64,000 nucleotides of DNA from Arbacia lixula (GCA_963669155.1 OZ022584.1:4378724-4442723); one strand, 5' to 3'. Counted from the first letter of the stretch, positions 1 to 12,638 are shown. Notes: generated from the sequence alone by a model not told the origin. A program made the numbers and translations.

Positions 1-2288
1 ACACGAGCTCTGGTAATAGAAACATGTCTTAAAGATATATCAATTTGAATCATGACGAGTTAGTTTGACAAATTACGGGTGATGCATGGTGCGAATAATA
101 CCAGGTAGCGCAGTATACTTCATCCCATTATCAGTGCATGACGTAAAGTGGCGTCGTTGTCATAACAATCAGCATTTCTAAAGTCATTTTTAGAATGGGC
201 TGTGAAACAGAACTCATTCATGGTTTCCGGTGAAAGTGTAAGAAATCAAATGTGTTGTGTTAATCTACTTAGCCTGCTTTTTGACAAACTCTTCTGTCAT
301 TGTTTAAAAGAGATCATGATCTGGTTTAATTGTCGTTGGGGGAACCCTTTCTCTATTTCATCTCGTTGCTGTTGCTTTTATCTTTCTTCTTCTATTTCCT
401 CCTTCTCTCTTTACTCCTCATGTGCGTTCTCCGGTTTCCTCGTGTTATTCTTATCCTGCTTAATTATCCTCCTCCTCCTTCTTCATCTTCTTTTTATCCT
501 CAATCGTATTCATCCTTCTCCTGATTACACATCTTTCTCCTGCTTCTTCTCTTACTATCTGTTTGATTGCATAACTACTAAATGAACAATAGTCTTACTA
601 AACGTCGTCATCATTGTTTATCATATCATACAGATATGACTACTCATAAAGTTGCATAGGCATAAACTTCTGAAACATGTAAAGGGAGATATATAAATAA
701 ATATGTCTATATTAACTCAATACGACATTTATTCATTTCCATGAAACAAAATTAATCTCATTACATAAACAAAAAAAAAAGAAATATGGAATTGCAGCGT
801 CCCCTTACGAATACACATTGTTTCACGTTTTGCTTACTCTGCCTTATCTACATCTCAATCAATTTCTCTACTTGTTTGGTTTATTTTGTTTTACAAGATT
901 TTACAGGTAGACGGGGGAGGGAGAGAAAGAGAGAGAGAGAGGTGTTGGGTGGGGTAGAGGGGGTGGGGGGGGGGGGGGGGCACGCACGCACACACATGTG
1001 AGGGCGGTGGTGGCGAAACCGAGCAACCAAAATGTCAGGACTCGAGAAGGCGGGATCGACATGACTGATGGAAGAACAAATGTTTGCTATCATTTCGGCT
1101 GAGCGAAAGAAAACAGCGGAGGGTTGAGGCGATTTGTCCGGATGTCTGTGAATCGGGCGGATCCAACTAATGAGGGGAGACGGAACCCTCTCAGCCATGT
1201 GTTAGGGCTCATTGTCAACTTCACAGGGCTGCTTCTGTCAATTACGATTTACACGGTCTCAACCACCATCAATCTCTCAAGTTCAGTCGTCCCGCGCGCG
1301 ATGAGGGAACCACGGAGATCGCGAGAAACAGTGGGAAGACTTAAGCCGTCTTTCGCGGATAAATGCAGGGCTGTTCGCTGAACCCCAATCATTGCAAATG
1401 GACGTAGATGACGGCATTCTGTTTGACACTGACTGCGAGTCATCGGAATTCGGGATGAACGAAATGCTTTATACAACTGGCATCGCGTACACCAAACTGA
1501 GAGTAGTGCATGGTTTGGTATGTCGCTGGTCCTGCGACTTTGAGCTCTAGCTCAAAGCTTCATGAAGACATGAACAATTGCGATTATCTTATTTGTAGGC
1601 AGATCACTCACATGTAAGCTTACTTATACTACACGATCATGGCATTTGCTCCAGCTCCGCAGCCATTTTCTTACACCTGTCAGTGCTGTCATAAAATTAC
1701 ACCTTATCGAAGCCCAATCCTACACCTAACCTTAAACACCATTACAACCCTAACCCTAACACTAAATTAGTGATTTTTAGATTTATTTCTTATGATTAAA
1801 CAGAGTGCACTTTCAACAAAGTTGGTTCGCCACGCGGACCCAGGAAAATATTTACAATTAAAACGATCACAGCAAAGATAGTGAATACAAGGAATCCTCT
1901 AGGATGCATCATACATTACCAAAGAATAACTGAAAAATGTACAATTTTACCATTCGCCATTGGACTTATTTACGTCAAATGTGCACATTTGGTTGTTGTA
2001 ATCATTCAAAACGTTGTTACCATGGCTACTAGGCATGACAATCAGAGTCATCTAAAGGATAATTCATTACAAGAAATATATCGACATTTGTAGATGCATG
2101 TATTGTGAACAAAACTCCTTGCATTGCGATATGTTGTCCTCGTGAAAACAATTTCAATTAGAAACTTTGTAGATATTGGATCCTTTCCCGATTAGATGTC
2201 ACGACTTGTTTGATTGGGCAGGAAAATCATGAAATGTAGATGTGCATAGTTCGTGTGTTGAGACCTAAGTGGGAAAAGATTGATACCA
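1..2288. other. Non-coding sequence with a short GA/G tract
   Basis: No exon is supported here. About 300-560 is pyrimidine-rich on the plus strand, which is why low-complexity Ser/Leu/Phe frames appear. A purine-rich patch at about 910-980 ends in a run of 16 G followed by CA dinucleotides. The stretch 1010-1480 is richer in CpG than its surroundings but holds no spliced frame I can defend. A short telomere-like block lies at 1746-1760. The rest is unremarkable. Confidence 0.6.
1746..1760 (-). repeat. Short interstitial telomere-like repeat (CCCTAA)n
   Basis: The plus strand reads AACCCTAACCCTAAC, about two and a half copies of the metazoan telomere unit written as CCCTAA. Degenerate copies (CCTAACC, CCTACACC) lie just upstream from about 1718. 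The tract is far too short to be a chromosome end. It is an interstitial repeat, probably from break repair or chance. Confidence 0.6.
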
Positions 2289-2906
2289 GGGGCGGTATTC
2301 CGAAAACACACAGAGATAAACATTTTATCTCCCCTAAGATACAATGTCCTTAAAATATTTTATCTTTGGTATTCCGAAAAATATTTTAGGAAGATTTTAG
2401 CCAATATTAATGAGCGCTCCTATCCCAGAGGCAGCCAGTAATAAACGTCCTTTCATGTCTTTTGCATACATTAACACCATCAAGCTGATGGCATGATGTC
2501 ATGAAACTAAAAGGGAGATTGCGCATAAGGCTCGCTGATAGACATTGGTCTGTCAGCGAGCCTTACTGCATTTGATGCGCTTACGTGCGAAGAGTTGAAT
2601 GCACGAATTATTTTTGCACGTAATGCTATGGGCCTAGGCGCGTACGTCTGGAGATGAAATTGCTTGGGAGCAGTTTTATTTTTCATCCTAACTTTTGCGT
2701 TTCAGAATACCGATTTAGCTCATTTGCATAAAAATTTTATCTCGGTACATAAAATTTGTTATCTCTAGCTCATTTGAATAAAAATTTTATCTTTTATTGT
2801 AAGTTGGCTTTTCGGAATACCAAAAGATAAAAATTTTCCTAAGACCCTGGGATACAATAATTTTTTTTCCTAAGTTCGTTTTCGGAATACCCCCCCCCCC
2901 CCCCCC
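2289..2906. mobile_element. Foldback/MITE-like element with 14-bp perfect terminal inverted repeats
   Basis: GGTATTCCGAAAAC at 2294-2307 is matched exactly in inverse by 2878-2891. The outer edges (GGGGC on the left, a run of C on the right) extend the match. A second inner pair of the same motif occurs near 2368 (GGTATTCCGAAAA) and near 2808 (TTTTCGGAATACC). The interior holds two copies of a TAGCTCATTTG(C/A)ATAAAA motif, 50 bp apart (2715-2742 and 2765-2792), and a hairpin at 2521-2580. There is no reading frame, so the element is non-autonomous. No target-site duplication was settled because the right end runs into a C homopolymer. Confidence 0.7.
2521..2580. repeat. Hairpin inside the foldback element
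   Basis: TAAGGCTCGCTGA at 2526-2538 is the exact inverse complement of 2553-2565. GCGCAT at 2521-2526 pairs loosely with ATGCGC at 2575-2580. The loop is about 14 nt. It sits in the middle of the terminal-inverted-repeat element and is more GC-rich than the flanks. Confidence 0.75.
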
Positions 2907-5900
2907 AATTTAAAGGCCTGTTTGTATATGTTGTTTTTTCGCCATATTCTATAGAGCGGGCCATAGTGTGGACTAGGTATCAAAACACTTCTAAATCAAA
3001 CAGATCAACACGTGCACACATTTCACTCCCTTGTGAGCTTATTCTTCTCTTTCACAATAGATGCACTCAAGAGGTCCCTAGTAACAGCATCATGAATGAT
3101 TACAAGCACTTGCCAAGCAGTGTCTTCCTTTTATAGTTTTGTGTTGTAGAAAAGCGTGCCTAAAGCCACCAAGTCTGCAATCGGCAAATGAAAGACGCGG
3201 CATCATCAACAACTCACAAATCCTTTGACGACGTAGCCCTTCTGCAGGTTACAAAATAAAACCTTAAAAACATACGGAAAATGGAAGAAAATAATATTGA
3301 GCACGAACTTCCTTCACGGAACATGTAATTAGAACTGTAAAGTGTATTTGAGCAGAATAATAATGATTGCTAGATCTCGAATGTATTGGGGGGGGGGGGG
3401 GGGGTGTCCAAATGCCAGCAGTTCCTGTAAACTAGTAGATACCCGCTGACCCGCTGACCGATACACTGATCCTCATTGCTACGAGACGGGGTGTTTTAAA
3501 CGTAAACTAGTATAGTTTCCACTTGTCCTGAAGGTATTGCCTTCATGTTATTGTTAGGGTATGCTACTAATCCATACCAAGTTTCCAGACTATTGTAATA
3601 GGGCTACACTTCTTTTAAAGAAACTATGTAAAAACATTTAACAAGGATGTTTATAGAGGGATAACAATTCTGACTATAGAATTGGACTCGCTTGTCTTCA
3701 ATGATGGAACCATCCTCTCTCGTGTGACATTCTTGAATAGATGATGGAGTGTTTGATAAATATGGATTCGTGGCGGAACACCGGCCGAGCTCCAGTCGGC
3801 CCAGACAGGGTCAAGAGGCTGTTCCTCTGTTCCCAGCCGACCCGGCATGTCCGACAGATCAAACTTCAAGAGATCTTGTCTTCTCCTTTGATCTGGAGAG
3901 AAAACATTCGCTCGAGCCAAGGCTCGGGTGGCTACGGCAGCTGCTTGAAATAATTGACTCTCCAAAACGACATCTTCTCTTCCCTTCTGTACACCACCGA
4001 TCTTGAAGCATGACTTGAGCGCCTGGAACGATAATTGACTCTCGAGAAGAATGGAGGGATGAGACCGGGTGATTGTGTTTCATTTTAATGAGTACTTAGA
4101 TCAGAGTAACAATTTGCAATTGCGCAGCTCTGTTTTGATATTATTAGTCACTGGACAAATTAATATGTCGCTATACCGCCCAAGGACATTCATGTAGTAG
4201 GCTAGGATTTCAATTATGAGAGCGAGAGTGAGGACACAGAAGCCATAAAGAGAAGAGATTGGCGGCGACTTGACCCTCGTTATATTCAAGCAGGGTGCGC
4301 CATTAAGGCAGGGGTAGGGATAGGCAAAAAGGAAAGTAACCGCATATCAAATGAAAGGTTTTGGCTTGTTATGATGGTTATGAATTCATATTCGATTTGT
4401 AATCGTCTTCTAGATCTTCTGAAAAATGAAGACTCTAGTGATACTTATTTATTTGGAGAAAGAAATTATCCATTGTTGCAATCGTCACCATGGACACAGT
4501 CGCTATAAAGTTGATTTATGTAAAACTTCCAAGTGAGTGCAATTCAAAAGAAAGACCAATTGAGTAAAGTCTGATGCTGTGCGTCCATTTAATGCCTTTG
4601 TTCTCTGAACCACGTTGGCCAAAGTTTGCATTGGATATCTAACATTTTGATATGATAACGTCGGATAAATTATTTTGATTTCGAAACTACACAATACTAA
4701 AATACGAATGATGTTACAAAGAAATATTGGACTAAAGTCACACTCCTAAGATTCGCCCCTGACCATAAGACTCTAGTTCGCAGGTACACACCACCGCTAG
4801 TGAGCGATCGAGTGTACTATTAGTTAGATCTTAAGTAGGATGTATGAAAGTGGTATACCTTATTGCATACAACCATATCCTAATCAACCGGTAACCATGT
4901 GAACTATGCACGAGATTTGCATATTCCAGACTAACTGGATGACTGACACGGGTATTGACGCCATAATAGACGCAACATAAAACGCGCTCTGAGGACGGGA
5001 AATGACGCAATACTGTATGGTTCTTACAATGACATGACAGCCATCTTGCTATCGCTTTCACCAAGCACTCAGCACGGAGAGCACCCAAAATCGCATAAAA
5101 CAGGAAATTAATTTTATTTCTGGTCGACTCAAGTCACGGCGGTGCCATTCACCTTGGTGATGTCAGGGACATAAAAACGTGAAACCATTCCTTGAATGAT
5201 TGACAAAGTATGCCTCTATCTAGATGACAAACGGCCTATTGTCCATCCGACGGCATGTCTTCATTTCCATGCACGCTGTAGTAATGGGGTCTTCGCTTCA
5301 TCGGAGAACTACATCTGAGGAGCATTAAAAAAATCGGGGGGAAGCAAAACGAAGGAGGAGAAGAAAGGAAGAAAGAAAGGAAGGGTTTTCGGCATATTTC
5401 TCTCAGCAAATTCTCCGCGTTGATGACCGAATTGACACTCTACAAACAAGCCTAATGTCTCGGGGTCAGGGCGGCCGGGCTCCTGGCGGTCAAGTTTCTC
5501 ATCTCGTGTCAGTCAAACACGACTGGATAAATGCCAACGATATCACAATTGTGGATTTTCCTCCCCTGATCCCAGGCTATCCGTCGTCTCCACCCGCGGG
5601 TCGCACCGAAAATATTTAAACTGGAAGTTTTTGGCTCAAAATAAAACCCTTTTGAAAGCTTTGTGATAGATATAAAAAAAACATCATAATGTGGAAATTG
5701 TTATGATATTCACGCTCCTGAGCTGATATCACACTGTTTTAATCCACAGGTGTTGTATTAGTTCACAGGAGCAAACCCTTGCTAGGCACTCACTTTTATA
5801 GCTACGCTTCATATATCCTTGGTCGCATGCCTGCCATTATTTTCGGATAGGGTTATGAGTAAAAGAAAATGGGAATTTAAAAAATATGTGTGAAAATGAA

Positions 5901-6414
5901 TGTTGATAATTAGGTTGTACATATCTTTGTCACAAATTCCTTATCCCTTTATCTTGGCTTTATGAAAATGTGAAGGGCTAGTTTTCAAGTATTTTTTAGT
6001 GGATCAAAAGTTTGAAACTGAGGCTACCAGCCAATTCATTCAAAATGTCAGGATACCACATTTTGTGAATGGGTTTCATTTGTGTTTTTTCTTCTAATAA
6101 GAGCGCGTTACACGAGGCGAAATGGTGAAAATATAATTCGTCGTGCACAAACAATGTACGGCTTCACTCTTACCTAACAAGACTAGTGTCCTAGTTTTAA
6201 AGTCAGCAATCATCTTCATATTTTGACGGAGTTTCGTTGTTGTTCGACGATGTCCGACGATGAATATGCTACCTAACATGTGAATGACTTGTGTCTTTCT
6301 TCATGTTGTTAGTAAGACAGGTTTGATCTACAGCAACCTGTTTGTTGTTTACCTTCTGAACATTGTGGTGACCCATATTTCGATTTGCTCGATTTGTTGT
6401 CTGTTCCCATTTTC
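2907..6414. other. Non-coding sequence; no supported gene
   Basis: A run of 17 G lies at about 3388-3404. The patch 3735-4050 is CpG-rich and open in several frames, with ATAATTGACTCTC repeated at 3950-3962 and 4031-4043, but it has no start, splice or family signal I trust. The patch 5407-5619 is GC-rich and open for 70 codons after an AG (see findings). The remaining sequence is ordinary AT-rich DNA. Confidence 0.55.
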
Positions 6415-6470
6415 AGACAGAGAGAGAGAGAGAAAGAGAGAGAAAGAGAGAATACGAGAAAGAGAAAGAT

Positions 6471-6532
<62 letters not shown>
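6415..6532 (+). repeat. (GA)n microsatellite
   Basis: Long AG/GA dinucleotide tract with scattered A and T interruptions in the first half and a purer second half (6472-6519). It explains the Ser/Leu- and Arg/Glu-only frames on both strands, which are not genes. Confidence 0.95.
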
Positions 6533-7344
6533 TAAAACCTAAGAGCCAGTTAAAAAAATAACTCGAGTGGTACCAGCATATTGGACTCGTCTTCCACAAT
6601 TTCGTACAATTCTATGATTGTATCTACCTTTATTCCATCATCATAATGATTGGTACTTCAGCATTCACCCAAGAATCTCGGCATCATATCAGTTACGTTT
6701 GAAAAAAACCCACCAAGATGAAATGATGTGCCATATGAAAATATCATGTTAAGCAGACACCCAGTAGTACGGATAGCGTACTCTTTCCTAACCTAGGTTC
6801 TAGGCTATGGAGTGCATTGGCATAAACTGCGGTTACAACTGTGTTTGGCAATAAAGACTACACTCACTTTCTGTGGGAGTAGGAGTATGGCATAGCCTTT
6901 GTTACCAGACTCCGTCGTGTTCGTGCATTCTACTTTATCCTACAAATATGTCAAACCAGCAAGATACAAAACGAGCTTAGAAACAAAAACACCACAGAAA
7001 GCCCTTTCCCTAATGATGTGTCATTTGTTATACAGACGCATAGCGTCCGTGATAACAATTTGTTATTTCCCTGTAACGTCCACCATGCTATATATCAGTG
7101 TGCCTCTATGATTAAGTTTTTTGAATGACGGGTGTGTAAACATGAATGCTTGTCTATGGTATGGAGAGAGGTGTCAAACCCATGTCTCACTCGCTCCACG
7201 CAGGTGTGTGATGGACTGCATGTTTACAACAAATTGCGGCGCGGACAAAATGAAAGACCACATATGACACATACATGCTCCGGCTTTGTCATTGACATGA
7301 AATGTCGAGTGTTTGAGATTGCCGGTGGCAAGGGCGAATGTAAG

Positions 7345-7400
7345 CATGTAATCCCCACGGTGGGCCGTCTGAGGACATTTCTCTTGACCACTGGGCTACA
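7345..7400 (-). repeat. Degraded tRNA-like (SINE head) sequence
   Basis: Read on the minus strand, a box-A-like TAGCCCAGTGG begins near 7398. A box-B-like GTGGGGATTAC follows 40 nt later, close to the tRNA spacing. Box B has lost the usual GTTCGA core and no acceptor stem pairs, so this is not a working tRNA. A decayed tRNA-derived SINE is the best reading, but chance cannot be excluded. Confidence 0.3.
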
Positions 7401-7556
7401 CCCAAGCGATATGGTCAAACAGAACAACACCAAAAGTGACCAACGACGGACAAATAAGATAAAGATCGCCATCTTGGATAATCCGGAGGAATCTGGTGGA
7501 GGGTGTTGTATTGTGGGAAGGGAGGGCGTGGAGACTGATTCGGGTGACAGACCAGC

Positions 7557-7558
<2 letters not shown>

Positions 7559-7606
<48 letters not shown>
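7559..7606 (+). repeat. (CAGA)n microsatellite
   Basis: About twelve copies of the tetranucleotide CAGA in a row. The open frame across this part (7132-7677) reads QTDR repeats and is most likely a repeat artefact. Confidence 0.95.
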
Positions 7607-9110
7607 TAGATAAACTAGGGACAACCGCACTGCATCTCTCACAAACCAATGCAAACACTCGACATGTGCGACCATGAATATACAATCATTTGGAATGTTT
7701 GGAATACTTTAACTTTGCTAATACACAAACCAGGAAGGTGGTACCTTAAAGATTGTCCGTCCCTTTTGCAAGCTTGAAATCTGAAATCGTCTATCACGAT
7801 CGTAAATTGAAGAAAGTGTGATTCAAGACCATTTCTAAGAATATAGCATGTTGAAGCTTTCTGTATATGTAAAAAATTTCAGCCGTTAAATTTCAAACCG
7901 ACTTTTTTCGTACCACGAAAAAAGTATTAGTCTTTGTTACAGTATCTATAAGGTTATTATGCGTGTGTGAAATCCTAATTTTATGAGTAACTACGAAACT
8001 TTGGAGATGATTCCTTCCATAGAACATTTTTTTCATAATGCGTTTTATAATTTAATAAACAGATTAATCCATAAAGCAGATATTTCAACACAAACTGCTA
8101 AGAGCCTGAGGTAAAGACTATTAATCAGACGTTGTTTACGTGCATTATTTGAATTTTACACTACGTATCAGTTTCAAATTGTGAATATAGAGCTTGCTAA
8201 CAGTTCTCTATATGTTTTGCCAATGTTTCGATGGTTTTGTGGTGATCTGAAAAAGGGACTGGCTGTCTTTAATATTGACTACATGGAAACTAAAATACCG
8301 TATATGGAGCTTGAAAAAATGTTCCTCCATCAAGATATGTGTTTATGTTCGTGGTTCTGAATACAGTTACAGGGATGTTGTACTCCATAACTCGCTGCAG
8401 GACTCTAGATACCCACTCACATTAGTTCACTTCAAGTTCAAGTGTTAGCGAGAAAAGTCAGGAATTTAATGTGCTTTATGAAGCAGGTAAAGGTCAACCC
8501 AATGCAAAGTTTGAATACACATGGAAATAAACTGTTATTTAGGGAAGGATGACAAATAATAAGGTCTGTGTACAAAGTCTAATAACCCGGTCCAACCATT
8601 TTCCCACTTTGTACAAACTTCAAACGTCAGAGTCCCTGAACATTTTGATATGTCTTGTCCAACACTGCTTACACTTCAACTTTTTGAAGGTGTGATTCAT
8701 CGAATATTCTTGGAAGATATTCTTTCAACTCACCTTTTCATATGTATCATACACTAAATCTCTTACTTACGCCTAAGCGTAAATATCTAGGAAATCTCAA
8801 TAATGTTCGATTTTGACATCAGCATTTTCTAGTACAAACTATCAAAAAGAAAGAAGAAGAAGTTTTGTTTGGTGAGACCTTCGCAAGAGTCGAGTAAAGA
8901 TGGATAACACAGGAAGACATATGCGATATCCATTCAGCCTATTATTGACGTTACAGCGCCCTCATAGGTGACCCGGAGAGACCTGACCGCGGAAAGAAAT
9001 CCTAGAACTTGACATGTGCTACCATCATGTCCTAAATTTGAAGGAGTAATTATGAAAATAAGCACGCGGCTTCTTAATATCTCGACTAAACAAACGGGCT
9101 AATAGGGGGC
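7607..9110. other. AT-rich non-coding sequence
   Basis: No open frame of note, no repeats beyond short homopolymers, and no recognisable RNA gene. The section 7780-8880 is particularly AT-rich and featureless. Confidence 0.6.
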
Positions 9111-9154
9111 CAGCAGGGGGGCAGCAGGGGGGCAGCAGGGGGGCAGCAGGGGGG
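9111..9154 (+). repeat. 11-bp minisatellite, unit CAGCAGGGGGG, four copies
   Basis: Four uninterrupted identical copies of CAGCAGGGGGG, preceded by a related GGGGGC and followed by a degenerate GAAGGGGGG. Each unit carries a G6 block, so the tract offers four or more G-runs on one strand. Confidence 0.95.
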
Positions 9155-10348
9155 AAGGGGGGCTACCGGGAGGTGCACTGTGTTCACAGGTGGGAGCACG
9201 GATCACCATGGAGATAGCCGTGACATTTGAGGATGAAGCATGAATGGTTGGAATAATATTCCCCTGACCTCAACTGTTCAGGTGCCGTCTTCATCCGCTA
9301 TTACTAACCATCACCTGTTTTTAGAAAAGATAACATGAAACACAGGCCTCGAGGCCTTCAGCTTTGAGATTACAATGAAACATAAATTACTTGGATGAAC
9401 TTTATATTTTCTATTTCAGTGCACTTGTGCACTAATGTGTAATACACATAATCGCGTTTCGTATTTGTAAATCAGTCCGTTATAATAAGGGAGTTGGAAA
9501 AAGTATACGTTGGCAATATTTACTCGGACATGGAGAACAAAAACGGGAAACGGATTAGGAAGAAAGAAAGAAAATGAAGGAAACGAATATGGAGATGGAA
9601 GAACGAGAGACAGAGACACGGAGAAGAAGGATGGGAGAAGGAAGAAAGAAAACGAAGGATTATGTAGAGTAGAATAGTGATAAGATGGAGACACAGAGAA
9701 GAAAAAGGAGGAGGTATGAAGGGAATAAAGAGGAGGAAAAGGAGAATACAAGAAACGGAAATGAAGGAGAAGGAGAGGAAGATGTTGAGAAGAGGAAGGA
9801 GAAAGGTAATCACTTGAGGTCTTGTTTATAGATACCACGGTGTGTCTACTGATAGAACGAGCCCCAGCGAGCATGGCGAGCGGCGAGCTAGAAGCTGCGG
9901 AGATGCTGATGGGGAGCGACGGAGCATGTGATAGATCTGTCACGGGCCAGCAGTGTGAAATCATGGAGAAATTACCTCACACGGGATGCCGTGACGACAG
10001 CGCTTTTCACACGCCGCGGTTAAACCCGATCCAAAACTTGATTCCCTAATGTCAACCTGAACTTGGGAAGAAAAACTTAAGAAGTAGTCAAATATTGTGT
10101 ACAAAGTGTTAATATTGTGTGCAGAGCGTTACCCTGCTCATCCACGCTTATCATTATCATAATCGGTTACCATGGATATTGGTTGCAGAGAGGTAATTCT
10201 CCCTCTCCCTTTGATTTTCATCTCCTTCCTCCTCTCCGTCTGTATGTCTGCATGCTGCCCCTCCCCTGATCACTGCCATGATAATCGGGTAGATATGACA
10301 CAAATACCCTATTTACAGAGGGATACCTCCCTATCTCTCCTTCTTAAT
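9155..10348. other. Non-coding; purine-rich plus strand at 9540-9805
   Basis: From 9540 to 9805 the plus strand is almost all A and G in a degenerate pattern (GAAGGA, GAGAAG). This produces a long Ser/Phe/Leu frame on the minus strand that I do not accept as a gene. The part 9830-10050 has more CpG but no supported exon. Confidence 0.6.
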
Positions 10349-10445
10349 CTCTCTCTCTCTCTTTCTCTCTCTCTTTTCTCTCTCTCTCTCTTAAAATAAA
10401 TAGATATCTCATCTGCCCCCCCCCCCCACCCGACCCCCCCCCCTC
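10349..10445 (-). repeat. (CT)n followed by poly-C tracts
   Basis: CT dinucleotides at about 10349-10391 are followed, after a short AT spacer, by two C runs at about 10418-10442. Confidence 0.85.
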
Positions 10446-10897
10446 TTTTCTCTCGCTCTCAGACGTAACATTTGCACAGCACAAAGCCAATCTGCAGATT
10501 GCTTGACAGGACTGGGTGATGTGTGTGTACGGTGAGGGAGATAAGATTTATCGGGGGCGATTCCAATATCTGACTTGTTTAGAGATGGCTAAATGTTCCG
10601 AGAAGCGCGGGAAGGCAGAATTGGGCTCGGCAGATTTGTCATGTCTATCGATTTTTCACCTTGGTGGCGCGCATGTCAGAAGTAATGAACCATATATTTT
10701 TCCTCCGAAGCCCCCCCACCCCTCCCCCCACCCCCATCCCTCTCCCCCTTTCTTATCTAGATCCCAAAACCGTTCCTACCCTCTCCCACTCTTTCCTGGC
10801 TATATAACAATAAACATGATATATATCTTGCATTCCTCATCTCATTCTAATCTCTGCTCTCTCCCTTGCTGCTGCTAGTATCTTGCACTGTCTATCA

Positions 10898-10935
10898 CCC
10901 CCCCCCCACACACACACACACAGACACACACTCTC
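10898..10935 (+). repeat. Poly-C then (CA)n microsatellite
   Basis: A run of C is followed by CA dinucleotides with CAGA and CT interruptions. More CA-rich sequence continues to about 10968. Confidence 0.85.
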
Positions 10936-11055
10936 TCGAACGAACACACACGCACACATACACGCACAATCATGCACTTTTCTCCTTCATGAAGAGGCAT
11001 TATGGAGAGAATGAACATCGGAAGAGGGGGAGTAAAATAATGAATGAAAGGGGAT

Positions 11056-11123
11056 AAAGAGACAGAGAAGGAGAGAGGGGAGAGAGAGAGGGAAAAGGAG
11101 AGAGAGGAAGGTAGAGAAATGGT

Positions 11124-11154
<31 letters not shown>

Positions 11155-11175
11155 AAGAGAGAGAGGGGGGGGGGG
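11056..11175 (+). repeat. (GA)n tract ending in a poly-G run
   Basis: Purine-only GA-rich sequence from about 11056, purest at 11124-11146, ending in a G run at about 11165-11175 on its 3' side. Confidence 0.9.
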
Positions 11176-11588
11176 TGGATGGGATGGAGATGACGAGGGC
11201 GCCGGGGAAAGAAAGGGACTATAGCAGCGGAGAGGCTTTCTCTAGGAATAATGACTGAAAGGCACCATAAAACCGAGAGCCAGTGAATGCATATTTGCCA
11301 TTACATAACGAAGTATAGGCAGATTCATTAACTTCTCGGAATAATCCCCGCATCAAGTTTGTTTAGACTAGCTTATAAGCCCATACCAAATATGTTCAAG
11401 AACAAGTCCCCTCGCTTGCGTCCGTACTCAAAGCAAACCGTGCCAGGAGACTCAACATACCCTAATCTGGGAGGGAGGGGTGACACTATATCGCTATAGG
11501 CATGCTAAATAGCGCTTTCACTGTACATTACCTCATCGTCCGCCCAAGCAGCTTGTAGTACCAAGGATGTTTGGCAGTACCACCACTA

Positions 11589-11608
11589 GCCCTAACCCTA
11601 ACCCTAAT
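11589..11608 (-). repeat. Interstitial telomere-like repeat (CCCTAA)n
   Basis: The plus strand reads GCCCTAACCCTAACCCTAAT, three near-perfect telomere units, then degenerates into CCCAACAC. It is the second such block in the window, in the same orientation as the one at 1746. Confidence 0.7.
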
Positions 11609-12638
11609 CCCAACACAAACCTTACCTTTAACCGTAGTGTCGTATCAGATCTATATTACCATAAGCGAGCGATAATCCACTTCTTAATCAAGTGCTGTGC
11701 ACTTTGTATAAATGCACATTTAAGGGATCATATTGAGGAGGGGGTGGAACAAAAGGGGTTGGGGTGGGGGGGGGGGGGTGGAAGGTAAGAGTAAAAAATG
11801 TGAGTCCCGCATGGGAAACATGGCAGCTCGAACAAGGGGCCGTAAGTCTATTTTTGAAAAATATATTCGCAAAGGTAGACATAATTTCTCTCTCTTAGCT
11901 AAACGAAACCACTTTTCGTTGTCAGTACGAGTTAATCATTCCAGAGTGGTTTATTATAATCCTGCTCAAGTCAAGGAGAAAAAGTCAAATGGACTATTCG
12001 ATAAATATGAAGTCTCAACACACAATTAATTTGTAAGTTTATATATGCAATTTGTTGTATTTGGCCCAGTTAAATTATCATGTAAGCTAGGTAAATTACG
12101 ACGCATATTGTTTCCTGCTATCAAACAGTTTTACGAGGGTTCATTCATGGACTTTGGGGGGAAAAAGTGGAGGAAAAGCGCCTGTTGGGAAACCCGCCTC
12201 AGCAAAAATAGTGCACCCCCCCCACGTCCTACGTTGCGTGCCTCCCCTCCCCGTTACCATGGACCCTACTACCGTTACATAGCTGAACTCCATCCCTCCC
12301 CCTCTTCCCTCGAACGCTCTCTCCCCATCCCTACCATCGCCCCACATGATCGTCTTCTACCTTCAGGGGTGATGGAGGATAGACATAATCCCTGCTTGAA
12401 CCTAGCCCACACATTTGGCATCACCTGGTTTAGGTCGTTATCTCCTCCCACAAAGCTACTGCGCGTAAATTCTCTGTCCCTACCCCCCTATCAGGAAGAC
12501 GTTATGCACGCCCCGCTCTGCCTCACCAAACTTCTACCAAATTCTTTTCTATTTCGTGTTCTCATATGAAAGGAAAAAATCCAAAGGTAAAGGCACAATG
12601 TCAACAGGGAGCGAAGTTAGATAAACACGCGCAGTACT

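Noticed and set aside
7132-7677. 181-codon plus-strand frame and its antisense
   Set aside because: It depends on the (CAGA)n repeat and crosses the tRNA-like SINE remnant, and no family is recognised.
9107-9160. CRISPR-like array
   Set aside because: Direct tandem 11-bp units without spacers, so it is a minisatellite. No other regularly spaced repeat-spacer pattern exists in the window.
12045-12569. 174-codon plus-strand frame from an ATG
   Set aside because: The second half is Pro/Ser/Leu-rich from a C/T-rich stretch, no domain is recognised, and there is no start or splice context that sets it apart from chance.
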